Source: a bacterium
GTDB taxonomy: Bacteria > 4484-113 > JAFGCY01
Direction of reading: 5' to 3'
NCBI GenBank assembly: GCA_016932385.1
Contig: JAFGCY010000084.1
Span: 1-64,000 of the forward strand
DNA length: 64,000 nucleotides
The position numbers were made by a program, and so were the translations under genes. A model generated the notes under the pieces. It searched no databases. It was not told the origin of the DNA and saw nothing but the letters and a program-made list of their open reading frames with translations. This document shows positions 50,201 to 58,583 of the stretch, one piece after another; the stretch's first letter is position 1, and each line of letters opens with the position of its first letter.

Positions 50201-52115
50201 GCAGCCGCAATTCGGGATCGTTGGCCGGGCCGACGGCCTTGAAGCTCAGCCGGGCCTGTTCGGGCGCAAGGTTCAGCGTCTCGCCGGTGCCGACCAGAGC
50301 CAGCACCGGCGTCTGGTCCGGCAGCAGGCTGACCGATCCCCCCAACCGCAGGTCGGCCTTCAGCGGCCCATCGCTGGTGAAACCGGCCAGGTCTACGGCC
50401 TGGGGCGCGATGTAGAGGGCCTCGGCTTCCTTGATCTTGATGTTGGGCGGCTGGATCAGCGCGATGACATCGAGTGATTTCAACTGCTGCCCGTTGATCG
50501 ACAGCGCGTCGCTCCAGGTGCGGATACTGGTGGCCTGGCTGTCTCCGTCGAGCGTAATCGTCGCCGCGGCCGACAAGCTCCCCGTCAGTTCCAACTTACC
50601 CAGGCCGTCGCCGCCCCCGAATCGCGCCGCCAGGTCGCGCGCCTGCCGGGCCGGCAAGGCTCCGGTTGTCGCTTCCAGCTGGCCCTGGCGTTTAGCCAAA
50701 TTTATCCCGCCGGTGACTTTGAACGACACGTCGCCACCGGCGAATTCCAGCTTCTCGATTTTCAGCTCGTCCACGGCGTAGGCGATCACACCGTTCAGGC
50801 GACCCAGGTTGACCTCATCGTATTGCGCCTGCTTGCTCGACAGGGTCAGCGTGATGTCCGGCGCGGCGGTGGTGCCGCCGAGGTTGAGCTTGGCTTCGAC
50901 GGCGCCGCTGAGCGGCATGTCCGCCTGGCCGAGCTGGGCCGCCAGCGCTGCCGGATCCGCACAGGACAGCTGCAGCTCGCCGCTGAGCTGGCCATCTTTC
51001 GCCCGGAAGCGCGGCCGGCCTTGGATGCGGCAACCCAACGTCTGCGTATCGAGGTTGGCGGCATAACTCGCAGCGCCTGTATCGTAGTCGACTACCAGTT
51101 TATTGCACCGCATTCGCGGCAGGTTGTTGCTGCTGAACACCAGTCCGGAAAGGTCGGCGCTGCCTTTAATCACCGGCGACACCTCAGGCCGCTTGGTCAA
51201 CTGCAGGCTGGCGGCGTTGATCGTCGCACTCAGATTGGGCGCCACGGGCGGGGACTCGCCGCTGTCAGCAACGAGGCCCAGCCGCGGAAAGATCTGGTTT
51301 AAGTAAGAGCTCAGGCTGGCCAATCCCAGCTGGTCGATGTCCAGGTGTGCCTCATAAGCCGAGCCCGTCAGATTCGTGGTCCCGCGGACCTTGAGCAGGC
51401 CACCTTCATCCGCGCGCTCCAACCGCGCGTTCACGGCCAGCTCTTCACGCTCGGGATTGACCACGACCGTTCCCGTCAAAACGAGGGTTTCCTCATGCAC
51501 GCGGCTTTCCTGCGCGCCGGCCGGACGATAGCCCAACTCGTCCAAAAGCCTAGTCGCCAGTCCCTCGCCGGCCTTGATCTCCGGATACGATTGGTCCAAC
51601 AAGCACCAGTCGGTGAAGTCGACCTGCAGGTCGCGCAGGTTGACCGACACGCCCAACTGTTCACCGGTCGACTCGCGCGGTTTGACCAGCCGGGCCAGGT
51701 TGAACCGGCCATCGGGCTCGCGCTCCAGCCGGACCCAGGGCTCATACAGGGTGACCGAGACGGCGCGGCGCCCGCGGTTGGGTCCGAAGAACGTAAGCAG
51801 GTCGAAACCGACCAGCACCCGCGGGCAGGTTATCCAGGGCGCGTCACCCCCGGCTGGATAGACCTTGGCGTCCGTCATTACGGCGCGGCCGGCCAGGTCA
51901 ACCTCCAGCGTGGCAAACTCCAGCCGCCCTTCGATCGATTCATCGGCCTTGTCCCGCACAAGTCCGGTCAGCATGTCGCCCAGGTACCGATTGACCAGCC
52001 ACCAGGCTGCCAGCAGTAGCAGCACCGCAATTAAAACGGCGATCAGGCAGCCGAACAACACCCGCCGTCGTCGAGGCGGCTTGGCGCTATCCTGGCTGGC
52101 CGGCTGGTTGTTCAT
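47232..52115 (-). CDS. tamB: TamB/DUF490 family translocation and assembly module protein
   Basis: Very large envelope protein of 1,627 aa. One membrane segment follows R-R-R-R near residues 20-40, then an AsmA-like start. A long repetitive beta-rich region of alternating hydrophobic strands follows, and a C-terminal TamB (DUF490) domain that contains L-R-G-V-P-G-I-W-D, Y-P-Y-L-T-A-T-A and a final F-T-W-N-T-R-F. Such proteins bridge the inner and outer membranes and are linked to outer-membrane protein assembly or lipid transport. Its presence is good evidence for an outer membrane. The partner TamA/BamA is not in this window. I chose ATG 52115; GTG 52118 is adjacent. Confidence 0.88.
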   Translation of the reverse strand: MNNQPASQDSAKPPRRRRVLFGCLIAVLIAVLLLLAAWWLVNRYLGDMLTGLVRDKADESIEGRLEFATLEVDLAGRAVMTDAKVYPAGGDAPWITCPRVLVGFDLLTFFGPNRGRRAVSVTLYEPWVRLEREPDGRFNLARLVKPRESTGEQLGVSVNLRDLQVDFTDWCLLDQSYPEIKAGEGLATRLLDELGYRPAGAQESRVHEETLVLTGTVVVNPEREELAVNARLERADEGGLLKVRGTTNLTGSAYEAHLDIDQLGLASLSSYLNQIFPRLGLVADSGESPPVAPNLSATINAASLQLTKRPEVSPVIKGSADLSGLVFSSNNLPRMRCNKLVVDYDTGAASYAANLDTQTLGCRIQGRPRFRAKDGQLSGELQLSCADPAALAAQLGQADMPLSGAVEAKLNLGGTTAAPDITLTLSSKQAQYDEVNLGRLNGVIAYAVDELKIEKLEFAGGDVSFKVTGGINLAKRQGQLEATTGALPARQARDLAARFGGGDGLGKLELTGSLSAAATITLDGDSQATSIRTWSDALSINGQQLKSLDVIALIQPPNIKIKEAEALYIAPQAVDLAGFTSDGPLKADLRLGGSVSLLPDQTPVLALVGTGETLNLAPEQARLSFKAVGPANDPELRLQVKSQHSENPLVFNAQGHYREGFAPVTAQLTWQETTAEFTGKVDFAKEKIQGTLAATDVDLGRFSGDPRVRGQASLNAEVGGTFSAPDVTGSVTADQLVFDGARRAYAVHEAQADLIYQGGQSVSITDGHFIFDGNHFTAGGTLGQAGSNLEFSSLDFNLFSVLAAIQPVDDQSGAKSTHIRPPLEIKSSGPLKVRLTGDLADPQAEISYTSGSGQVEGHAFSSARLNATADLKQAKVGLFEVTSTEGRISLTGNAAYEPLAYTADIDVQEFDIAVLTPLAGNELLAGLTGLLNGAVEISGNSGGYSASGQLSLKNGRFHGTDISQAQATLSTSGGVTKITAASVQAQGTNLTANGQLGPAPGQYQLSAKASSLDLGLLTPFLPPEIPALNGRLALDLELGSGRGKYPELTVDARNVGGAVGAGSIRFDALEAEASIKSDKLRLQRCQLTSGQNSLHLTAQLDLAVFEAGGTQRGLPLDVTVGSQDFDLDNVAQLLPEAQRQYVPGGVITCRNVHLTGTSSNPELSGNVTFDLNRLPQVSPYLALIENASGEIDFVPGDFTINRLRLTPAGGSGAQGAAIITGGGGIRLSPFQLKNGSVTIDLGGQEYIYIDTAATDPARLGAGDELPVNFAGWVGGTIQVSAPDRPAAGHRLEISGSVGISNPGKGSSVSMAKPKERTGESQPAPFRFSPRDGLRIAFNDGTEFLYDRGSNPTNLDLKTNVVGAITLRGVPGIWDRSNPDALRVEGSLELPKGSMRLYRHIVRLQTGGNRLTFTNEPGDMYPYLTATAVLELPRVLADTELASLNQGGSSGGGAAGTRRDLLVYFSFANHKLDPSSEPAEAVKLSSEPSLPEDKILQYLLGGAADMLTGSGDLQQFAQEELLAFGSSFISRYIEDELNLEAFRFGGSGDEDNPYYMDLEKELTPGFSVTYYRDFFTEANMTEEYGVKYRILEQRVGNRYNNVELELNFQQSEFRGSGSEFMFTWNTRF

Positions 52116-52225
52116 CACGGATCAGTCGCTGTCACCTATCGGGACGCATGAGCAGTCCGTCATCTTCATACATTATTATCGATGGAACCTGACTCCGTAA
52201 TATAACCGCGGCCTTTCGTTGATGC

Positions 52226-52231
52226 TAGAAT
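52226..52231 (+). promoter_or_regulatory. -10 element TAGAAT of the MFS transporter gene
   Basis: The predicted +1 is the A of ATG 52238, with no Shine-Dalgarno sequence. Confidence 0.5.
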
Positions 52232-52237
52232 TCAGCC

Positions 52238-53713
52238 ATGCCGCCAACCCCGGACTCCCAGGCGCAAAGTGAAGCGCCCGTCGCCCCCCCCGACCGGCTG
52301 TCCGCCGGCCAACTGATGCGCCTGAGCGTGCTGTGGTTCGGCTTCCAATTTTTCTGGACCAGCAACCAGCTGATCGTCCTGCCCAAGAAAGTGCGGATCT
52401 TCGTGATGGAGATGCACGGCAACCTGGACCGCCTGGGTTTGTTCCGCAGCCTGATCGATTCCGTGGGCGCGCTAATCGTGGTCTTCACGCAGCTGTTCAT
52501 CGGCTATATCAGCGACCACGCCGAGAGCCGCCTAGGACGGCGCCGGCCATTTGTCCTGTTCGGCGTCTTGACCGGTCTGGGCGGCATCATCTTTTTCATG
52601 CTGGCCCCCAGCTATTGGTGGCTGTTCCTGGCTTACATGATTATCCAGTTCTGTCTGAACGTAGCCAGCGTGCCGTTCCAGAGCCTGCTGCCCGATCTCG
52701 TGCCCAAGGTCCAGCACAGCCGCGCCGGCGCTCTGATGGGCATCAACCAGGTCGGCGGCCAGTTGATCGGTCTCATCGTGTATATCGCGATGCTGGTCGT
52801 CTTCAAGGACAACATCGAGCGCGGCTGGCTGCACATCCTCCTGCCCGCCTATGTCGTGATCCTGCTGGTCACCTTGTGCATCGTGTTCTTCAGCGTGGAC
52901 GAGATCGGTTGGATGCGCAACGCCAGGGAGCGCCTGACCGGCGCGGTTGTCAAGCTGAAACTGCTGCCCGGTACCTTGGTGGTTTATCAGCAACGGTCGC
53001 GGTTCCTGCTGGTGACGATCGCCCGCGACTACCTGGCGATCGACCTGCGCCAGCATCCCAATTTTCTGTGGCTGGCGGTCAGCCGTTTCGCGATGTACTT
53101 CGGCTATTCCACGTTCCTCGACTGGGTGGCTTACTATACCGAGGTCAACCTGGACGGCGCGGGTTGGCTGAAATCGCTGGGACTGGGCCAGGATCTGCTG
53201 ATGATCGTCCTGCCGGGAATGCTGCTCAGCTTTTTGATTTCCGCGATGGTCGGCAACCTGCTGTCCGCGCCGCTGTCGGAGCGCTTCAGCAAGAAAGCCG
53301 TCATTGCCAGCGGAGGCCTGCTGGCGATCGCCATGTTCGTACCGCTCATCCTGACCAGCAACGTCTGGGTGGCGATCGGCAGTGGCGTATTCGTGGGCCT
53401 GGGCTGGGGCGCGTTCCTCGCCGCCGACTGGGCGTTTGCCTGCACGGTGATGCCCAAAGAAAAAGTCGGCAGCTTCATGGGCCTGTGGACGATCACCGGC
53501 TTGCTGTCCCAGACGCTAAGCCCCCTGATCAGCGGGCCGATCCGCGACCTGGTCTTCAACCTCAGCAAGGCGGGAATGGGGGAGCGCGGCGCGGAAGCCT
53601 TCGCTCATCAGGTCTTGTTCGCGATGATCATCGTCTACTTCCTGGTCGGCGTCTGGATGCTGCGGCATGTCCGCGAGCAAGGCTCGCCGACGGCGCACGG
53701 CAAGGCTACTTAA
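52238..53713 (+). CDS. MFS transporter, sucrose/SLC45 or GPH-like
   Basis: Twelve-span major facilitator of 491 aa. The loop 2-3 signature reads G-Y-I-S-D-H-A-E-S-R-L-G-R-R-R-P-F, the form seen in sucrose/SLC45 and GPH sugar carriers. A long hydrophilic central loop (about 225-280) separates the halves. The substrate is probably a glycoside, but no sugar-metabolism genes are adjacent. The last codons overlap the convergent SlyX-like gene by 8 bases. Confidence 0.87.
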   Translation: MPPTPDSQAQSEAPVAPPDRLSAGQLMRLSVLWFGFQFFWTSNQLIVLPKKVRIFVMEMHGNLDRLGLFRSLIDSVGALIVVFTQLFIGYISDHAESRLGRRRPFVLFGVLTGLGGIIFFMLAPSYWWLFLAYMIIQFCLNVASVPFQSLLPDLVPKVQHSRAGALMGINQVGGQLIGLIVYIAMLVVFKDNIERGWLHILLPAYVVILLVTLCIVFFSVDEIGWMRNARERLTGAVVKLKLLPGTLVVYQQRSRFLLVTIARDYLAIDLRQHPNFLWLAVSRFAMYFGYSTFLDWVAYYTEVNLDGAGWLKSLGLGQDLLMIVLPGMLLSFLISAMVGNLLSAPLSERFSKKAVIASGGLLAIAMFVPLILTSNVWVAIGSGVFVGLGWGAFLAADWAFACTVMPKEKVGSFMGLWTITGLLSQTLSPLISGPIRDLVFNLSKAGMGERGAEAFAHQVLFAMIIVYFLVGVWMLRHVREQGSPTAHGKAT

Positions 53714-53882
53714 GGCCGGGAACGTTCTCGCCCAACTTCTCCACCCACTGGCTGAGCGTGCTGGTCGCCTGGCGCAGGTCCGCGACCTCGCTGCGCAAAT
53801 AGGACACTTCCTGGCTCAGTTCCTTGATCTTCGTTTCCAGGTCGTTGATCCGGTCTTCGTGATTCCTCGTCTCTTCGCTCAT
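53706..53882 (-). CDS. SlyX-like small coiled-coil protein, 58 aa
   Basis: A short gene reading M-S-E-E-T-R-N-H-E-D-R-I-N-D-L-E-T-K-I-K, then a continuous heptad pattern (L-S-Q-E-V, L-R-S-E-V, L-R-Q-A-T) and the end V-P-G-L-K. The size and pattern match SlyX, but the usual P-P-H-Y end is missing. GGAG is 6-7 bases before ATG 53882. A minus-strand TATAAT at 53915-53920 would give a leader of about 26 bases. The stop lies inside the convergent transporter gene. Confidence 0.6.
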   Translation of the reverse strand: MSEETRNHEDRINDLETKIKELSQEVSYLRSEVADLRQATSTLSQWVEKLGENVPGLK

Positions 53883-53949
53883 GGTTTTCTCCGCCTCTCG
53901 TTCGCCTCACCAGGATTATAGCAAGCTTAGTCCGCGCTTGCCGCTGTTT

Positions 53950-55806
53950 TTACTCAACCACTCGGTTGGGAAACAGTGGCCCGGCACATCCCAGCCCGCA
54001 GGCGGTACAGCGTTCGTGGCAAGGCGGGCTCGCTACGCCTAACTGGTAGGCCTGCCACTGCTGTTCCAAGAACTGCCGGCCCACGCCGCGGTCGATATGG
54101 TCCCAGGGCTGGGGCGCTTGTGGATCGCGCTCGGTAAACACTTGCTCGTCCAGGTTGATGCCCTGGTCGGCCAGCAACTGCTCCCAAATTGCATAGTCGA
54201 AGTTGTCGCTGAGCAACACCTGGCCGGCCCGGCTGGCCGCCTCAATCAAGCCCGCCAATTCACGCCCGCCCCGGCTCAACAGCGCCTCAATCACCGCCTC
54301 GCCCGTGTCATGCCAACTCAGCTTGACCGCCCCGCGGGGTTTCCTGAGCAGCTCCCGCAGCCGCTGCTGCTTGTGCTTCGTGAGCTCGGGTCGTTCCATC
54401 GCCTGCCAGGCCAGGGGTGTATGCGCCTTGGGCACGAGCACGCTCATCGACACATTGAACTGCGGCCTTCTTGCACCGAGTTCCCTCGCCAGTCCGAAGA
54501 GACCGTCGATCAGCTCCGCGGTCTCGTCCATCGCTTCCAGCTGCTCGCCGGCAAAGCCGCACATAAAGTAGAGCTTGAACTTGTGCCAGCCAGCCGTCAT
54601 CAGGTGCGTAAACGTCGCGCGAACGTCGTCCGCGGTAACGCGCTTGTTGATCGCGCAACGCAGCTGTTCCCCACCGGCCTCCAGCGCGATCGTCAGGCTG
54701 GTCTCGCGCGGCCGGCGCAGCAACTCCGCCAGGCGCGCGCTCATGGCATCCGCGCGCAGGCTGGGTACGGCCACACCAACCCCCGGCGGCAAAGCGGCTT
54801 TGACCCGCTGGATCAACTCAATCAGCTGCGGGTGGTCCAGCGTACTCAAGCTCATCAGGCTGATCTCGTCCGCGCCCGTATTACGCTGCAACTCGACCGC
54901 CGCCCGGGCCAGCAGATCCACCGGCCGCGCCCGGGCCGGTCGCGTGATATAGCCCGCCTGGCAGAACCGGCAGCCCTGCGGGCACCCGCGCATGACTTCC
55001 AGATAAGCCTTGTCGCTGGGTACTTCGACAAACGGCTGCACCGGATTGACCGGCAGCGGCCGGTCCGCCAGGTCGGCGACATAGCGCCGCTCGATCCGGG
55101 ACGGCGGCCCCGCCACCTGCGGCTCAACCTGCACCTGCCTGCCGTGGTTGCTAGCACGGGACGCATAGAACCGCGGCACATAGCAGCCGGGAACCGTGGC
55201 CGCCGTCTGCAACAGCTCCTCCCGCGAGTCGTTTTGCCCGGCAATCAGCAGGTCCAGCAGCTCATCCAGTACTGCCTCGGCTTCGCCGTTGACGATGATG
55301 TCGAAGAACGGCGCCACGGGCTCGGGATTGCACGTGCACTGGCCACCGGCGATCACCAGGGGGTGGGCGGCGCTACGCGCAGCCGCCCGCAGCGGAATGG
55401 CCGCCAGTTCCAGCAAGCGCAATGCGGACGGATACGCCAGCTCGTGGGTCAGGCTGACCCCTAGCATGGTGAAGTCGGCGACGGGCCGGCGCGATTCGAG
55501 CGTCCAGAGCGGCACCCCTTCGTCAAGCATCAGCACCTGCATATCCGGGGCCGGAATAAAGGTGCGCTCGCACAGGCAATCCGGCCGGGCGTTGATGTGC
55601 TGGTAGATCACCTCGCGGCCGTGGTAGCTCATGCCGATCTCGTACAGGTCGGGAAAGGCGTAGGCAAAACGCAGCCGCACGCTGTGCCAATCCTTATGGA
55701 TCGACCCCGGTTCCTGACCGAGGTAGCGCGCCGGGCTTTGTACCTCGAGCAATCGGGGTCTGATCAATTCTTCAAAAGCTGTATGTTGACTCGCCGGCCC
55801 AGGCAT
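53950..55806 (-). CDS. radical SAM protein, TIGR03960-like (B12-binding-type N terminus)
   Basis: Radical SAM enzyme of 618 aa. The N-terminal part (A-Y-A-F-P-D-L-Y-E-I-G-M-S-Y-H-G, about 47-62) resembles B12-binding-domain radical SAM proteins. The cluster motif is R-G-C-P-Q-G-C-R-F-C-Q-A-G at about residue 283, and the C terminus adds C-H-E-R-C-T-A-C-G-L-G-C, probably a second cluster. This is the layout of the family known as TIGR03960, usually found beside a TIGR03936/DUF2344 protein; no such neighbour is here. ATG 55806 follows a -10 element. The reaction is not known to me. Confidence 0.85.
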   Translation of the reverse strand: MPGPASQHTAFEELIRPRLLEVQSPARYLGQEPGSIHKDWHSVRLRFAYAFPDLYEIGMSYHGREVIYQHINARPDCLCERTFIPAPDMQVLMLDEGVPLWTLESRRPVADFTMLGVSLTHELAYPSALRLLELAAIPLRAAARSAAHPLVIAGGQCTCNPEPVAPFFDIIVNGEAEAVLDELLDLLIAGQNDSREELLQTAATVPGCYVPRFYASRASNHGRQVQVEPQVAGPPSRIERRYVADLADRPLPVNPVQPFVEVPSDKAYLEVMRGCPQGCRFCQAGYITRPARARPVDLLARAAVELQRNTGADEISLMSLSTLDHPQLIELIQRVKAALPPGVGVAVPSLRADAMSARLAELLRRPRETSLTIALEAGGEQLRCAINKRVTADDVRATFTHLMTAGWHKFKLYFMCGFAGEQLEAMDETAELIDGLFGLARELGARRPQFNVSMSVLVPKAHTPLAWQAMERPELTKHKQQRLRELLRKPRGAVKLSWHDTGEAVIEALLSRGGRELAGLIEAASRAGQVLLSDNFDYAIWEQLLADQGINLDEQVFTERDPQAPQPWDHIDRGVGRQFLEQQWQAYQLGVASPPCHERCTACGLGCAGPLFPNRVVE

Positions 55807-55813
55807 TCGCTTA

Positions 55814-55819
55814 ATTCTA
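55814..55819 (-). promoter_or_regulatory. -10 element TAGAAT of the radical SAM gene
   Basis: On the minus strand TAGAAT ends 7 bases before the base next to ATG 55806, predicting a 1-base leader. Confidence 0.5.
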
Positions 55820-55847
55820 ACGGAACATCCCGAGCCCAAGCGCGGCG

Positions 55848-56222
55848 CTAGTCCTGGACCTCAGTCTTCAAGGTCTCCAGAACGCCGATAATCTTTAACA
55901 GGGCATTCTGGTTCAAGTTGAACTTGTTGCCTGGTTCTTCGTTGGCTTTTTTCAGGTCTGCGACGATCAGCTGCGCTTCCCGGAACGAGCCTTTCTTGCC
56001 GAATTCCGCTTCGCTCTTGGACAGCAGTTTTTCCAGCTTGCTGATCGAGGTTTCGGGAACATCGCCGTCACTCTCGATCTCCGCTTTGATCTTCAACAAG
56101 ACGTTGGTCAGGTCGGTTTTATACTTTTTATCTCCACTGAGCGCCAGCGAAGTGCAGCCAAATATGCTCAACAGCAATCCAACCGCAACGAGCGCCAGCA
56201 AAATGTTGCTAATCCGGTGCAT
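55848..56222 (-). CDS. small lipoprotein of unknown function
   Basis: Protein of 124 aa with lipobox I-F-G-C (about residue 23). The mature part is helical and lysine/glutamate-rich, ending in L-E-T-L-K-T-E-V-Q-D. A strong GAGGAGGAAG precedes ATG 56222. No family is recognised. It is transcribed away from the thioesterase gene. Confidence 0.7.
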   Translation of the reverse strand: MHRISNILLALVAVGLLLSIFGCTSLALSGDKKYKTDLTNVLLKIKAEIESDGDVPETSISKLEKLLSKSEAEFGKKGSFREAQLIVADLKKANEEPGNKFNLNQNALLKIIGVLETLKTEVQD

Positions 56223-56326
56223 GGAATCTTCCTCCTCGAAAGCTAGCGGCGTATTTTAACCCGCGACGCCCAAGCTGGCAATGCGCCGCCGCCGAGAGCT
56301 ATACTGGCGGCTGAAGGAGCAACGAA

Positions 56327-56821
56327 GTGGCGCATACTGAACCACGGCCGATCATCCGGCCCGAACCGCTGGCGATGTACGAACTGGTCTTTCCCAGCGA
56401 CCTCAATCCCCACGGCTCGATGTTTGGCGGCCGGGTGCTGGCGATGATGGACAAGTGCGCCGGACTGTGTGTCGGGCGCTGGTGCAACCGGATTCCGGTG
56501 ACCGCCAGTATCGATGCGATCCAGTTTGTCACGCCGATCCGCCAGGGTCAGATGATCGAGGCCCGGGCGCAGATCGTCCATGTCGGCCGCTCCAGTTGCA
56601 TGGCGCGCGTCAGCGTCTATGCCGACGATATGTTGTCCGCCGACCGCTTTTTCTGTTGCGAAGGCTATTTCACGATGGTCGGGATCGACGCCCACGGCCG
56701 GCCGGTGGTCCTGCCCCAGATTCCGGTGGAGACGGACGAGGAGAAACGGCAGTGGGAGATCGCCGCCAAGATCAAGGAAAATCTACTGGCGCGGCGCGCC
56801 CAGGCCGAGCCCAGAAAATAG
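56327..56821 (+). CDS. acyl-CoA thioesterase, hotdog fold (YciA/BACH-like)
   Basis: Hydrolyses acyl-CoA thioesters in the cytoplasm. Protein of 164 aa with N-P-H-G-S-M-F-G-G-R-V-L-A-M-M-D, the signature of the YciA/Acot7 group including the catalytic Asp, and later R-Q-G-Q-M-I-E-A-R-A-Q-I-V. The start is GTG 56327 with AAGGAG 9 bases upstream, and TATACT at 56300-56305 gives a short leader. The 3' end is 20 bp from the beta-propeller gene. Confidence 0.9.
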   Translation: MAHTEPRPIIRPEPLAMYELVFPSDLNPHGSMFGGRVLAMMDKCAGLCVGRWCNRIPVTASIDAIQFVTPIRQGQMIEARAQIVHVGRSSCMARVSVYADDMLSADRFFCCEGYFTMVGIDAHGRPVVLPQIPVETDEEKRQWEIAAKIKENLLARRAQAEPRK

Positions 56822-56822
56822 G

Positions 56823-56828
56823 TATAAT
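56823..56828 (+). promoter_or_regulatory. -10 element TATAAT of the envelope module
   Basis: TATAAT directly after the thioesterase stop codon. The predicted +1 is about 56835, a 7-base leader before ATG 56842. Confidence 0.45.
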
Positions 56829-56841
56829 TTGCGGTTGAGAC

Positions 56842-58161
56842 ATGTCGGCTTCAGCTACCACAAAACAGGTTAACCCCGACCGGCGGCGCCCGACGGGCTA
56901 TTGGCTCGGAACCATCATCGTTACCGTCTTTACGGCGGTTTGCATCCTGGCCTTCATCGGCCTGATGTTCCGTCCCCAGTCGGACAACGGCATCCGCATC
57001 TGGCTGTTGAACCACGCGCCGGACCAGACGGTAATCATCAACCCATTCAACGGCGTCGTGGAAAAGAAATTCCAGGTCGCCGACGGCTTGCGCGGGCTGG
57101 CCTTCAGCCGGGATGGCACGAAGGCTTATTTCTACAATGTCGTCGATGTTTCAAACCGCCTGACCGTCAAGGATACGCGAACCTACCTGACCGAGGAAGT
57201 GATCGAGGTCGACGGCGTGCCCCAGGGTATCGGCGTGTTTCCGGACAATCGCAAGCTGGCCGTGATTCTGGGCTCCAAGACGGACTTCATGGCCGGCGGC
57301 TTTGACGTGATCGACCTGATGGAGCAGTCCGCCGCCAATCCCGAGCGCAAGAAACGGCTGTACCGCGAGCGCGAGTTGCGGCTGACCCACAAGATCGCTG
57401 TCAGCGACGACGGCGACAAGATCTATTGCGTCGACGCCAAGTCGGACCGGATCAGCGTTTTTTCGTTTAAGCAAAAGCAGCTGATCAAAGAGATCGACCT
57501 GTACGGCGCGCCGGAGGAGCTGTTCTACCCCCGCGTCGGGCAGTACTACTACGTCAGCGTGCTGATGCACCGGGCGATTTATCAGATCGACAAGTCCACC
57601 GACAACGTCGAAGCGGTCTATGTCTATGCATTCCGTGAGCGCAACGAGAAAAAGGACACCGGCAAGCTGCGGCACATGGCGATCACCAGCGACGCCCGTT
57701 ATCTGGTCGGCACAAACTACGAGGACAAGACCGTCGCCATCTGGGACCTGAAAGACCGCAGCAAGAACGATTACGACTGGCAGGATGTGCCGTACTTCCC
57801 CGATGTTTACGAAGGCTCATATCGCTTCGAACGGACGCACTACCTGCCGATCCAGCGCTTCGAACTCAAGGGTGGTTACGATCCGAACATCAAGTACGTG
57901 CCCGGTGGCCAGCACCTGGCCATCGACCCCTTGGACCAGTACCTGGCGGTCGTCGACGATTACGGCGCCGTATACATCTATGACTGGCAAAAAGGCCTGC
58001 GAACCAACTGGAGCTACGAAGGGTCTGGAACCAGTGAACGAACCGGACTGCCGGTTCCGGAGCCGGTGAAAATCGTCGTGGACATTGCCGACAGAACCAC
58101 CGAGATACGGGACATGCAGTTTTCCATTCCGGCCATTCGGAATCAAGACCAGGAGGAGTAA
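56842..58161 (+). CDS. membrane-anchored beta-propeller protein
   Basis: Protein of 439 aa with one membrane segment (about 20-42) and a large extracytoplasmic domain. The domain has the alternating strand pattern of YVTN/WD-like propellers, for example V-A-D-G-L-R-G-L-A-F-S-R-D-G-T-K-A-Y-F, K-I-A-V-S-D-D-G-D-K-I-Y, M-A-I-T-S-D-A-R-Y-L-V-G and V-A-I-W-D-L. Such propellers usually bind proteins. It is the first of three coupled genes (TAATG overlap with the next). The function is unknown. Confidence 0.75.
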   Translation: MSASATTKQVNPDRRRPTGYWLGTIIVTVFTAVCILAFIGLMFRPQSDNGIRIWLLNHAPDQTVIINPFNGVVEKKFQVADGLRGLAFSRDGTKAYFYNVVDVSNRLTVKDTRTYLTEEVIEVDGVPQGIGVFPDNRKLAVILGSKTDFMAGGFDVIDLMEQSAANPERKKRLYRERELRLTHKIAVSDDGDKIYCVDAKSDRISVFSFKQKQLIKEIDLYGAPEELFYPRVGQYYYVSVLMHRAIYQIDKSTDNVEAVYVYAFRERNEKKDTGKLRHMAITSDARYLVGTNYEDKTVAIWDLKDRSKNDYDWQDVPYFPDVYEGSYRFERTHYLPIQRFELKGGYDPNIKYVPGGQHLAIDPLDQYLAVVDDYGAVYIYDWQKGLRTNWSYEGSGTSERTGLPVPEPVKIVVDIADRTTEIRDMQFSIPAIRNQDQEE

Positions 58162-58583
58162 TGTTGATCGCGGCCGTGGAAGTGTCTGGCATGCAACCGG
58201 TGGCACTGCTGCTATTGACGCTCTATTTGGCCGCCGCCGCGATCCTGGCGCCGCGCGAGTTGAGCTTCCTGGCCAAGGTCGAGCAACCCGACAAACGCCT
58301 GTTCATCACCCAGGATGTCCTGCTGTCGGCCAGCATTCTCGGCGTGCTGATTCCCGCCGCGCTGATCGGCGGTGACATGGGTACGCGCCAGGCCATTTAC
58401 CTGTTCACCGTGATCGGGGTGGCGTTCACCTTGCTGTGGATTGTCGCCGTCTGGATGGCGGTGGCCCGGCAACGTTACGTGCTCAAGCTATTGCAGGACT
58501 CAACCCGCGACAGCCAGGTGCAGATCGCCAAAATTGCGGAGCAGCTCAAACAGGCCCAGACGAAGGAGACGGATGATGCTTAG
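58161..58583 (+). CDS. small membrane protein of the three-gene envelope module
   Basis: Protein of 140 aa with three hydrophobic segments (about 10-30, 50-68 and 75-98) and a C-terminal amphipathic helix (L-L-Q-D-S-T-R-D-S-Q-V-Q-I-A-K-I-A) that could form a coiled coil. It matches no family I recognise. ATG 58161 overlaps the upstream stop (TAATG) and GGAGGAG precedes it. Its own stop overlaps the start of the next gene. Confidence 0.7.
   Translation: MLIAAVEVSGMQPVALLLLTLYLAAAAILAPRELSFLAKVEQPDKRLFITQDVLLSASILGVLIPAALIGGDMGTRQAIYLFTVIGVAFTLLWIVAVWMAVARQRYVLKLLQDSTRDSQVQIAKIAEQLKQAQTKETDDA

Noticed and set aside
48657-50477. 606-codon rightward frame inside tamB
   Set aside because: Antisense shadow of the very long TamB gene with no start signals.
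52333-53802. 489-codon frame overlapping the MFS transporter on the same strand
   Set aside because: Shifted-frame translation; the membrane pattern and MFS signature lie in the other frame.
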